Of a stretch of DNA of 64,000 bases, positions 12,545 to 24,700 are shown in pieces (position 1 is the stretch's first letter; the number at the start of each line of letters is the position of its first letter). Under the pieces are notes generated by a model. It saw nothing but the letters and a program-made list of their open reading frames with translations, was not told the origin of the DNA and did no database searches. Source of the DNA: Meandrina meandrites. Taxonomy: Eukaryota; Cnidaria; Anthozoa; Scleractinia; Meandrinidae. The position numbers and the translations under genes were made by a program. The stretch is taken from positions 35,575,251 to 35,639,250 of the forward strand of contig OY855903.1 of assembly GCA_963693305.1 (NCBI GenBank). Direction: 5' to 3'.

Positions 12545-14137
12545 CTCCGTAAAAACTAAAATCTTATACTAAGATAATAAGCATCTTACATAAGATAACC
12601 ACCATCTAATATAAAGGCTTTAGTGATCTTAGTTTAAGATAATACATCTCAACTTAAGACAGCAACGTCTTATTTATTTTTAAGATTCAAGTTTGTCTTA
12701 CTCTAAGGTTTTGAATGCGTCTTAAAACAAGACTGGTGCGTTTTATAATAAGAATGTAACCTCTCATCTAAGATTACTACTTCTTACGTTAAGATGATGA
12801 ACTCTCGACTGTCATATTCCTAGAGGTGGAACCTCTTAAATTGAGAAGGTTGCTCATCTTAAATAAATTTTAAGACGCTTTGGAGATCGTTAAGATGTTA
12901 GCGTCTTAACAAAGACGCAATAAGTCTTAAATTGAGGTAGTGGGCATCTACAATATTCTTAGTCAATGCGGTGGACATAACTTAACGTTTGTAGTAATGT
13001 GGGCAAAGGATTTTACGACCTTGTGTACATGTGGAGTCGAAATCTAAAATTTTGGTACCGTAATTGGTTTTTTTATGTCAAGAAATGTAAACAGAATTCA
13101 AGCATAGCCCACAGATGAGTGCATGAACATTTTCGACTTTCCGTTTCAGGCTTTCTAGGAGGACTACTTCAGCGTGTAGTTCACGTTTTTTGAAAATAAC
13201 TTACGGAAGAATTGCTGTTCCTTTTTCTTACATGTAATTCCAGCCAAAATTGGCGGAATTTTTCATTCCAGTACGTTTTTACTGACGGCCATTGCTCTTT
13301 TCCAAAGCGGACCTCTCGGGAAACAGAACAATTTTTTGATTGGCTCATTTCGATCCAAAATGGCGTCAGTTTTAATTGAGCAAGTGTTTTGATTGGCTAA
13401 TTTCGATCCGAAAATGTCATCAGCTTTTTGATGCGCCAAAGTTTTTCGTTTCAGTTCGCAAGTTTACTGACCAAAACTGTTATTCTGTTTTCACCTGACA
13501 AAGGTGTAATCTTCAAAGCTAAAGGATATTCTCGGAGCTGCTAGAAAATACTTGGAGATAGAATACAATTACCAGTAATTTGGATTAACAGACTGTATAT
13601 TTGAAGGTAAACTGAACGCAGAACTGTTACCGTCCTGAAAATAGCCAAGACCTTCGTTACTTTTATCTTTTTCTGTTTGTTTTGTTTTTGTTTGGATTTG
13701 TAAGCATAATAAAGTGTTTCTCATGATATTTGTAGTGCATGTTTGCATTGTATTGACAGATTTAACTGGGCATTTTATGCAACACAGCATTGTCTGTTAA
13801 AGATTTCCTTTGAGATGTTTAACTCAAATCCGTGTTTGCCTGAGCTTGCGTCAGCGCTCGCACAGTTTCTGAAGGCTCGCATCATCAGCGCGCGTGTGGT
13901 TATAAAACTATATGGAGCCACCTTAACTTAAGATTAAAAAACGTCTTAGCTAAGAAGTTTCGAATCTTTTTTTAAGATGAAATTTCATCTTACCTCAGAA
14001 CTCTTTAAATAAGACGTTATCATATTAAAGAAAGATGAAGATAGATCTTAATTTAAGATGATTATTATTCTCACATTAAGATAACAGCTCCATCTTACCT
14101 CAGAACCTCTTAATTTAAGATTTTAGTTTTTACGGAG
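12545..14137. mobile_element. 1.6-kb TIR element flanked by CG, with AAGATG-type subterminal repeats
   Basis: The termini are exact inverted repeats: CTCCGTAAAAACTAAAATCT at 12545 and its complement ending at 14137. CG flanks both sides (12543-12544 and 14138-14139). The uninterrupted target is present in the other foldback arm near 8230 (GACCGTACAAAAACG), which confirms the boundaries and a 2-bp CG duplication, or insertion at a palindromic CG. The outer 400 bp on the left and 220 bp on the right are packed with short AAGAT / ATCTT and CTTAAG motifs in both orientations. No transposase is visible inside, so it is non-autonomous. Confidence 0.8.
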
Positions 14138-14384
14138 CGGTCATTCTTACGCCTCCAGCGTTTGGTAAAGAAGCGTGAAAATTCAAACCTTCAAAGCGGT
14201 GAAAACCGCCATTATATCCAATTTTCAAACTTTTTTAAATTTCACCCGTTAAATGAATCCTTGGAACTTGAAACTATTTTTCCTCAAATAAGTTCACCTA
14301 AAGGAATGTTTGGGCGAAATAAAAAAAATTTCGATTTTTCGCGACTGTCTTTCGATTCTCGAAACTCTCAGAAAATTGCTCTTA

Positions 14385-15364
14385 AGAAGGATCGAGACGA
14401 TTCCACTAAGTTTGTGGTCTGCCCGAAGTGTACAAAGCTTTACAAATACGGCCCTTGTCTCACAATGATTGGCAATCAACAAGTAGCCAAGAAATGGAGC
14501 AACACCTACTACGTAAGAGGAAAGCATGACCTGCAATGCCATGATGGCAACAAAAGTTATTTTGCAAAAAGGTAGAGCATGCTTCTATCCAATCAAGTAC
14601 TATTGTAGCAAAAGCATCATTGACAAACAGAGAAATTTCTTTTAGGAAAAATGTCACCTCTAGTTGTGAGTTATGGAGAAACCGTCATGTAGCAGAAGAC
14701 ATGCTAGCAGACGTCTATGATGGAAACTTGTGGAAAGAATTTCAAAATGCTGATGGAACAGCATTCCTGGAAAGGCCACTAAACTATGGGTTTATGCTAA
14801 ACTGATTTTTTTCAACCCATGAAACAGCGGAAGGATTATTCCTTTGGAGTATTTTACTTGGCAACTTTAAATTTGCCTTGAAGTGAGCGGTTTAAATGGG
14901 AGAAAATCATTGTAATTGGTATTGTTCTTTCCCTTGACCAGAACCTAAGAACCTGAACAAATTTTTAGAACCAGCTGTAGATGATCTGAAGGCTTTGTGG
15001 AAAGGTGTTTGTTTGAGGTCTTGTTTAAGTAGGATCGCTTTGACTTTTCCTGCTGCAGTTTTGTGTGTATCTTCGGACATCCCTGCAACAAGAAAGATCT
15101 GTGGGCTTAAGGGCCATTCAGAAGTATTTGGCTGTTCTCTTTGATTGAAAGAGTTTCCTGGTAGTTTTGGAGAGAAGAGGGATTATTCAGGATTTGATAG
15201 AAACTTGTGGAAGACCATCATTGAGCTGCTCTAAAAACAAGTGCAAAACAAAAACAGGATGCGATTTGCTGTGCCCAAAAAGCGGGATCACTCACTTCAG
15301 TGTCTTACTCAAGCTTCAGTATTTTGATGTGATCAGATTTTGCACAGTAGATAGAGGATTATAT
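14385..15364 (+). pseudogene. CACTA/EnSpm transposase (Tnp2-like), decayed central part
   Basis: In order, the translation shows TKFVVCPKCTKLYKYGPC (the conserved CPKC block), ADVYDGNLWKEFQ and LNYGFMLN, then in shifted frames EPAVDDLKALWKGV, SSDIPATRKICGLKGHS and EFPGSFGEK. These are successive landmarks of Tnp2 transposases. Stops at about 14572 and 14803 and several frame changes break the frame. It abuts the right end of the foldback at 14383. The N-terminal region and the catalytic C-terminus beyond the GHS block are missing or unreadable. Confidence 0.75.
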
Positions 15365-15756
15365 TAAAACAAGTACACTAAAGTCACAGTTCATTTGAAA
15401 CGGTGCCATTTTGAGATGTATCTCTTAACAGACTTCGTCTTATAGGCAAAACATTTTTCAATTTCTTGGCACTTTAAAGTGCCTATCAGCCTTAGCTGAT
15501 TTATCCCTTTCTCGAAAGTAGACGTAAAATGAAAGCAAAAACAAGCAGCAGAATGGGATTTGAAATTATTCCCGATTTTTAAAATGCGATCGAAATCGCG
15601 GTTCTCGAAGCCAAAAAAGCGCCTTTGGGAGACTGGCACTAGTAAATTTGTGACGTCAACCTGGTATCTTGGCGATATCAACACAACAAACAAATAGCAA
15701 GATAGAGTAGATCACACGCGTTTGCTTTGGGATTATAGTTGCTGATCATTATCAAA

Positions 15757-18700
15757 ATGTCAAAAAGTGACTCTAATTCCGAGACGAGCTATGATTCAGA
15801 AGTTAATTTCATCCCCGGGTTCGTGAACATCGAAGTGGAAGAAGCGACGTTAGGTGAAGAGGATGTCGCTGAGCAGACAGAGCTTGATCCAGACACGTAC
15901 AAGCCTTACGAAGACGAGCCCATAGCATCCGAAGAGTGGGTTTTAGAGTATCAAAAGAAGCAAGAAACACAACTCGAATTCGAACGAAAGCTTCAGGACC
16001 GTTATGACGGGAAACAAGTTGTGAATTCGTGGTAAGTCAGATCTTGATTCTTCGCTGCATATTGTTGCGCTGTTACATTGATCACAAAATACACGCGAGC
16101 TTATTACTTACCACGGGCTGGATCTCTCATAGGTGCAAATGTGGCAGATGTAATGCTGAATTATTACAAAACCCGAACGAATTCATGTGTTGTTTTGAGA
16201 TCGAGGAGTGTGTTGAGTCCCTTTCCAGTGAAATTGTACTCCAAGAAGTAGGCACAAAGCCGAACTGTGTGACACAACATCCTGGCTTCAGCGAAGTTTG
16301 CCTTCAAAGGTGGAGTTCGCGGTTGGCTGCCGACAAATATAAAACTAAAGACAAAGCCAAGTATCGTCAGACTGGATCGGAAAACAGGTATAAAAATTTT
16401 ATCCGCTTTCGTAATTTTTCGTTTGCCTTTGTAAAGATTTAGTCCAAAGCAATCGAAAGAATATTTCGCTTTAAAAGTCAGTCTCTAAGTTTCCTGCACT
16501 GAACAATTTTTTTTCAGGTTCTGCACTTGGATATGAGCTATTTTTCACTTGACAGTGAACAAACGCTCTTTTTTGAACCCATTAGTTCAATAGGAGATCA
16601 CTGAAACAATTGCTCACGCCTGTGAACTGTGCTTATGTTGATTTTTGCTTTGCGCAATAACTATAATTTCACAATCATGTTTTGGAAAAAATAAAAAAAA
16701 ACGAAACCCCTGTGATGTTTCAATTTTTTTTGCTCAGTAGACTTTTGGTAGTTAGAAATCCTCAAAATTCCATAAGGATACACCTGGTTATTGTTATGGA
16801 TATTCATGTACTTTTTATTTCAAGCGATCTCAAAATTCACCCACAGCTTGAGAACATTATTTTTCCCATAAAAAAATATTGTGCTTTTTATGGGAATTAA
16901 AAAACAGCAATTTATTGGTGTATTTAGTAAAAATATAAAGGCCTTCAGGTAGCTGGTACATTGGATGACAGATAATGCTCAAGGCTGATTGTCGAAAAAT
17001 GAACAGTTGGCCAAAAAGCAAAGCTTCAAGGGCAATAGTCCTTATTCGTATTCCTGGACGGCCTTGGGCGAGTGCACGATGTCGAGGCTCATGCGGGGGA
17101 TTTGGGTTTTCTAATATGGCTGCCATAGAAGCTGCAGAGAATGAAGTTCAAAAATGGAAAGTTCCTGAGTTGAAATCGTATTTACAGAGCCGTGGAATAA
17201 CCGTTTCGCAAAAGAGAAAAGAGGACTGGTAGAATTGGTGGAGAAAGCTCACTATCTTTCACTAGAACCGATCGACGATGGGGAGAAACCGGAGGATCTG
17301 ATAGTCAACAAGTTGCAGACTACGCAAGGTTCGCTCCCCTGTCCCAACACTACACTCTGACTGGACTTCTGACTTTTCTGATTTTCCGAACTTCACATAC
17401 GGTGACATGTATGCTTACTTAATCAACAAGGAGGGTTATGATCATGAGTCCCTCAAGGCATACAAGTCGTTCGAAGGCTACCACCTGTTTTGGGATGGCC
17501 ATGTCTTAAAATTGATGAACAACAAGAACTTGTTTAGTGGATACCACTACGTGAAATTTGGAGTAAAGCCAACGGAACGAGAGAAAACGCAAATTGGACA
17601 GAAACCAACTTATGATGGATGGATAATAATTCAGTCAGATGGATCAGTTTACACAGCGCATTGTCCTTGTACAGGAGGGTGAGTTCATGGATTTTTGACA
17701 GTAGGGTAATATTTGGCAATATACAAAATAATAATTTGCAGCTTTGTGAGATTTTGTACTTCATTTCCAAATTGTTTAGTACATCTGAATTATGTGAAGT
17801 CTATGGCTTTCAAAATAATTTAATTTTATTTAATATTTAAAACTTTGACTTTGCTAATCAAAATATTTCTGTTGAAACTTTTCCTAATTCCTGATTTCTT
17901 GATCAGGGCTGATGGTGCTTGCCGGCACATTGGTGCCTCGCTTATTGACCTTGAAGCAACACTAAGAGAAAATGTTGTAATAACCTGCACTGGGAGGAAA
18001 TGTACTTGGAAACAAAGGAAGAGGACTCATGAGGGCATGACACAAGCATTAGACATGGATTTTACTAAACCCACAATGAACAAGGACAAAAAGAAGCGAC
18101 TGAAACCCAGGAGTGATACTTATGACCCCAGGACTTCATATGATGCAAATGTAAATTTGGCTGAGAATTTTAGAAAGCTTGTGGCTGAAACTGTTCCTTC
18201 AGCTGTATTACTGCACCTGTTACCCGACCCAGATAATAGTCAACTAAATCATCAGCTTGATCCAGAAAATATAAATGACACAAGAGAAGAAAATCCTGTT
18301 GCTCGTACATTTACATTAGATTCTCTATCACCAATGAAACCTCTGCCACCCAGTCTGGATGAGATTAAAGAAAGGGGAAAGGCAATAAAAAGAAAACTTC
18401 AGTTTACAGATGATGAAATTGATTTAGTGGAAAAGAAGACAAAACTGCAGAGTGACTCCATTGATTGGTTTAAGTACAGAACAGGAAGAATCACAGCTTC
18501 TCACTGTAAACGAATCGCAAGCTTGAAAGCAACCACGTCTCCGACTAAAGCCTTAAGGGAGGTTTTGAGTTATAACCAAGTCCCTTTAACAACTGCCATG
18601 AAGGAGGGCTTGGAAAAGGAAGACGAAATTGAACAGGCACTAATAAAATACATGGAACAGAATGGTCATTCTGATATAAGAGTGGAAAAGTGTGGATTTG

Positions 18701-21700
18701 TCATAAGCAAGACTCACGGACATATTGGTGCCTCTCCAGATACAGTATTGTGCAAAAGAAATGCAAACAAAATTCGTCGAAATTCGTCCTTTGTTCTCGC
18801 GAATTTACGTCGAAATATCAACGAACTTTCGAGACAGATTTCGTTCGGTTCTGCGCGAAAAATTAGCGAACTTCGTTGAATATTCGCAATAACGAAGTTC
18901 GAAATAGCGAATTTTCGATATAACGAAACGAAAGTTCAAAGTATCGAAGTTTGAAGTAGCGAATTTTCGCGGAAGGAAATCTTAGCTTTGGCGTTCGAAA
19001 TTTGCACGAACTTGACATGTAAACAAAGCAATGATGCGGTAGTTAAATGAACTAGCCTCGCCGACAGAACAGATGTCTGCGACTTGTTCAAGCATTATTT
19101 GGGGTTCAAATTGAATATCAATATTATTATCGAAACTCTGGATCGATCTTCGCTTCATCGCCGTGATAAAACAAATGGCTGTAATCAAATCGAGGTGATA
19201 GGAATGTTTACAGAAGTCCACTTTCCCAAGTAAAACAACGCAGAAACGAAATATATTTTGTGCAGACAGAATATTTATTTTTAAGTTAACACAAGAATTT
19301 CTTATCTAAGTGAAAACATTTACTTTGTGTTGACTTTGATGGATGCTTTGTTTCGATCAATTACAAAGATTCGCGCACAAAACAGATGAAAGCTAAAACA
19401 CGCGGTTCCAGAGTTCGTTTAGAGAAGACACTCTTTGAACACCTTACCTTGCAAACATAATTCTTCCTTTGTTTGAAAACTCATGAATCCAGATAAATTC
19501 CATTTTAGTTTGAAAACTCTTGAATTCAGATAAATGCCTTGGCTCTGTCTTCGAACATTTGCGCTCGCCATGTGACACGTACGCCATGTTGACAAATTAT
19601 TTGCGAGCCCACAGTAACTTGGCCTGTGGTGTTAACATGACGACAAGGCGAAAGTTTAGTTGTCATATGCAAATACAGCTATTATTGGTCAAAACAAAAA
19701 TCATTCATGTAGAAAAAATGAAAACAAAGAACAAGAAAAGAATAGAAAAAGGAATGGCTAACATTATTTCAGTGCAACCGAAAAAAATGTACCTTTCGCA
19801 GCCGTTAATTCAAACGACTCACATCACTTCGCCACAATTATGCATTGCATGACGTCCTAAATAACGGTTGCGAACGAGACCATGAAAAAACTCTTTCGTA
19901 GAGGACAAATCAGTGAGTGAGCAAGACGTTGTAAGTAGGAATAAGATTGTTTGATTTTTTCTGATTCTCTACGGAGGGAAAGAGGGTTGCAGCTTATCAC
20001 AAACTAATCTTCAAACCACCCGAGGACACGAAAATTAATCGTTTCAAGGGAAGGGGCGTAATCCCTACCTCCCACCCCCAAGGAGTTTTAAATAGGTCTT
20101 GAAAAATTGGGATTCTAATGGGACATAACAAAATTAAACAATAAGGCTACAGGTTACTTATTTATTATTTCTCTCACAGTCGTTTCAAAATTACAACATA
20201 ATTTATCCGATCCATTGTGTTACGATGCTGGCTTGCCAAATGACTTTATTACAATGCTTCTAAAACAAATACTAACTCCATCTTTTTTTACTGAAGGAAA
20301 ATGAGGATTTAAACTTCGTGACTTTTTTCGTTCTTTCTTAAATTTTGGCATCTTTTCCCAATGCTGATTTTACACGACTCCCACATTTTCGCAATTTCCT
20401 GGTCGTTTCTGCACTGGTGTGAAAATGATCTAATCACCTCGCCTGAAAACAAAACAAAGGGTGAAGGTAAGTTTACATAATTTGGATCCAACATGTTGAT
20501 GTATTAATACTATTTAAAAAGAAGGGAGTTTTATGATCGTGATAATTGCAATATAATAATTGAGGGACATTTCACTGCTCACCAAAAGCTGATGAAGTCT
20601 ATGTTACTGAACTTATTTATATAAGGAACAGAATCTGGAAGGGGTTCTGCGTGATCCGGGATTTAGCTGAAATAGAGTCCGTGGTTCGGGAAAATTATTT
20701 CCTGGAGTACGCGATTTGGGAAATGACAAAAACAAGCCACGTGATTCGTGAATTTACGAAAAAAATAGCCCTTAATTCGGAATCCAGAGCCCCCTGACTC
20801 TGTAGAAAGAGAACACAACTAAATGATGCTGACTCACTCTTAATTGCAGAAATCGTTGTGGGATCCAGTGGCTCAAAGTCCTTTGTGCTGTGAACTGTAG
20901 ACCTCATCAGGGTTGCTTTTGAGAACAGCTTGTCTGTCAAGCGAAGGGCCATTACTGATGGTTTGGATGATCCTTTCACAAATACAAAGTCATTCCTTCC
21001 CAGCCGCACACTTCCAGAACCACCAACTTCAACTGTATCTACAAGAATAATAAATAAAAATATACATCACATTAATACATAAAAAATGAAATTTGAACTA
21101 GAACGTTCAGTGTTTAAAAGCTACAAAAACTACAAGCTTTCAGAAATCGAAACTATAGTCTTCTAGAACCACCGATAACAGCAAAATGAAATTTACAATT
21201 TTATAAACAAACAAATTTTTCAGATTAAACTTAACCTTTAATTTGTAAGCACAGTGTTTGGAGCGTAATGAAACCACTGTCAGTACGTGCACAGTTTGAA
21301 CAAGAAATTAAATAGTCATTTTGACCTATTAAAGTTCAATTTTTCATTCATTCGTTTGTTCGTTCTTTTGCTTGCAAAATTGACAACAAACACGCCTAGA
21401 CTAAATTATTGCCTAATGACAATAAATCACCTGTCAATTCTGCATCGTGGAGTAAGGTGTCTACATCTGGCAGTGGAGTTCTCTGCACAGTGGGGAGCTG
21501 CGTTGCAAAGTCGACATTCCGCTGCACAGACTGGACTTGGACTGGGTACTCAAGTGATCGGCTCAGATGGTTATCAGGTGTGGAAAACTGCGGACGTGAA
21601 TAGTACTGTGGGGTTTGCTGCTGGGCTGACGGTGCTGGGGTAGAGGACATCAGACTCAAGATTTTGTCGAGCTTGGCTTCCTGCCGTGCAAAGGAGCACT

Positions 21701-24700
21701 CCAGACGTTCCACGATTGTTCGCAGAAGGCGGAGTTCTGAGGTGGTCTCATTTCCTTGGCGTGCCTAAAACAAACACACACTATTAATAACACAATACAA
21801 GGCTTGAACTGTAACTTAGAGATGCGTGCAGCTCATTCAATTGCAAAACAATACGCAGTTGAGTTTTAATTCGGTAAATTTGGAGGAAACTTCGTAAGAG
21901 TAAGAGTAAAAATAACTTAAACAATCTTGGAAAAGCGAAAGAGTACGAATTACAATTCCTTTAAGGTCCAGTAAGTGGTAAAGCGTAGTTTACCTCCGTC
22001 ATATTATCCAGAGTTTCCGCTGCTCTAGCAATAAGACCTGAGATGTCAGGAATCGGGTCTGAGTAATCTCCGATATCCTCTGTTGGAGGGGGCGACATTT
22101 CCCTGGCTTCCGTTTCCTGTATGGTTGCTTTCTCCAAGTGTTTAGGAACCAACGAAACCAGTGGATAATCGTCGTCAGAATCTGAACTCTCAGCTTCGGA
22201 AGACTCGATGATTTCTTGATCCTTGCTTGGCGACTGAACTTCCAAGATCTGCAAAATTGAGTAAATTTCACACTTTTAACAACAAGGACTGAACATGGGC
22301 TCAGTCACCATGTTATGAAATCATCTTTGGCGAAAACAGCAATGGAGAACCAATGGATACCATAACATAACACGCACGTAGATTTAATGGTATTTGATTT
22401 AACAGCGCTCACTGACATGTACATGGGCCTATCATGACGAAAATGATTGCTTTTGACCTAATTATACACAAATAAGCCCTCAATATTTTACACTTAACAC
22501 ATTTAATAATCATCAAGTAAGGGTACAATATCCACAAGCTTTTATAGTTTTGAGAACAAAATTAAAAGTTAAATGTGTTATCAATACTAACAGACAATTC
22601 TCAAAGTATAACATGTACTTAGCGAAATCACAACCCAAAAATTCAGGAGTACCCAGTGCTAATGAAACGAGTTGTTTCGCAAACGGCCAGTTCGATTAAA
22701 TCTCAAAATGAGTTAAAATTCAGGTTAAAATTACATATATCAGAATGAATTACAACACTGTCCACCAAATTCCAACTATACTAGAGTAATAACACTCTGT
22801 AGTGTGTGAGCAAAGAATGACTGCCGAACTTTTCCAAACGAAACGACTCGTTGGCAAAACAACCACAATCATAAAAAAATAACAGTTTAACTCGCTACTT
22901 CACAGACCTTTCCCCTCTCTTTTTCCTTCTTCTTCGCTTTTTCCTTCTTTGTTTTCTCCTTGTCAGCTTTGGTGGTTGTTTTCTTTGCAGGTGGTGGCGA
23001 TTCTTCGATCTGTGGATTAAACGAAAGTTATTTTAAAATCTATCCAAAGAAAAAAGTCAAGTTTTAATGCAAGTGTGGTTAAAGTTTTTGATCGAAAGCA
23101 AATACGTACCAGTCTACGTTTAGCTTTTGCCTTACGCGGCACCAAAGATTCCTGAGATGAAGGTTCCTGACTCGCTGCTTGGACTGGATAGGACTCTACA
23201 ACTGCAGAGAACTCTTTTTTCGTTTTTCCCCAGAGAACACTAACTTTCTGTCCCTCCTTCAGCGGGGACGGATCCACGATGGTCGAACGGTAAACGTCCG
23301 AATACTTTCCACGACTCCAGATAACACGAGCGATTTTTTTCTCCATGCTGTAAAACACGTTCTCTAAGCTGAGGCAGAATGAAATGAAACTCACTTTCAA
23401 CCCCTTTTTATAGTTCTCCATGGCGTCATTAGGATCAAAATACTTCAATTTTTCGAAATGCATTGTTCCGAAAACAATAGATTTAGCATGTTTGCGCGTG
23501 CCGATAATTATACAGTAGTCGCGAGCGCTCTAATTGGGTATTGTTTGTATTTTTCAATACTAACGCGGCAAGAATTCATAAACATATTTTCACTTGATTG
23601 TTAAGCCGCACGCGCTGTTAACTTTCTGATGAAATAAAACCGATTTTTTCGAACATTGGCTGACATTCGTTTGCGCGTTTTACAGAAAAATTAATAAGAA
23701 CACAAGCGGTCTTATTTGAAAACTCGTCTTTTGCGCACGATTAAAGAACATCAACTTTAAGTCGCATCGTACAGACGGTAAATTTAATTAGTTATGACAT
23801 ATACAAGGTTTTAAAAGCTTTTCAGTATTTTTTTCGATGCACGCCACCTATGAAGTTTTTTTTTGTGTAAACCAAAAATAACCTAACTTGCTTAGCTTTA
23901 ACGGATGCGTACGGCAACTTTTCATAATTAGTTTCTATTCAACTCTATTCACAAAGAAAAAAGTGTGATTTTTTTCGGTGGGAGGGCTTTTGAATTGAAA
24001 TGAAAAAACTTGTTTTCTGGAAGCGTGACATACACGGCAAGTTTTCAATGATTCTCTATTCATTTAATTGGCAAAGTGTGATTTTTTTTCGGTGAGAGGG
24101 CTTTTTGAATTAAAATAAAAAACTTTTTTCTGGAAGCGTGACGCGTACGTACACGGCATGTTTGCAATGATTCTCCATTCATTTAATTGGCAAAGTGTGA
24201 TTTTTTTTTTCGGTGGGAGGGCTTTTTGAATTAAAATAAAAAAACTTTTTTTCTGGAAGTGTGACGCGTACGTACACGGCATGTTTGCAATGATTCTCCA
24301 TTCATTTAATTGGCGAAGTGTGATTTTTTTTCGGTGGGAGGGCTTTTTGAATTAAAATAAAAAAACTATTTTCTGGAAGCGTGACGCGTACGTACACGGC
24401 ATGTTTGCAATGATTCTCTATTCATTTAATTGGCGACGTGTGAATTTTTTTTAGTCTGAGAGTTTTTCGAATGAAATTAAAACTTGTCTCATGAAATCTT
24501 GTCTTATAAAATCGGGATTTTAAAATGGCTTTGAACACTAAACTTGTCATTTGCAATCATTGTGCAATGCAATATTTATTTTTGTTAGGGACAGCATTAT
24601 CATTCAATTCTCACGATGAAAATGGAATATTTTGTTCATGGAGGGTTATAGAAAGGGCTTTTTCTGCACACTTGTTGATTATTCTACAATTTTTTAAACA

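Larger units (their letters stand above)
7987..14383. mobile_element. Foldback element with about 610-bp inverted arms, itself interrupted
   Basis: The left arm at 7987-8600 is matched by its reverse complement in two pieces: 12165-12544 (inner part) and 14138-14383 (outer part). The 64-codon translation at 8319-8513 (+) and 12261-12455 (-) differs at one or two residues, so the arms are very similar. The split in the right arm is caused by the TIR element at 12545-14137. The outer end starts AAGAGCAATTTTCTGAGAG. I could not identify a target-site duplication. The spacer (8600-12165) carries a MITE and a possible helicase remnant but no transposase, so the element's superfamily is unknown. 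Apart from these, 8600-9800 and 11340-12160 show no gene. Confidence 0.75.

Noticed and set aside
16518..16536. Short alternative last exon for the P2X7-type gene
   Set aside because: The acceptor fits in phase but gives only a few residues before a stop and loses the conserved C-terminal block found at 29330-29489.
24064..24282. Minus-strand open frame with repeated MPCTYAS peptide
   Set aside because: An artefact of the 120-bp minisatellite.
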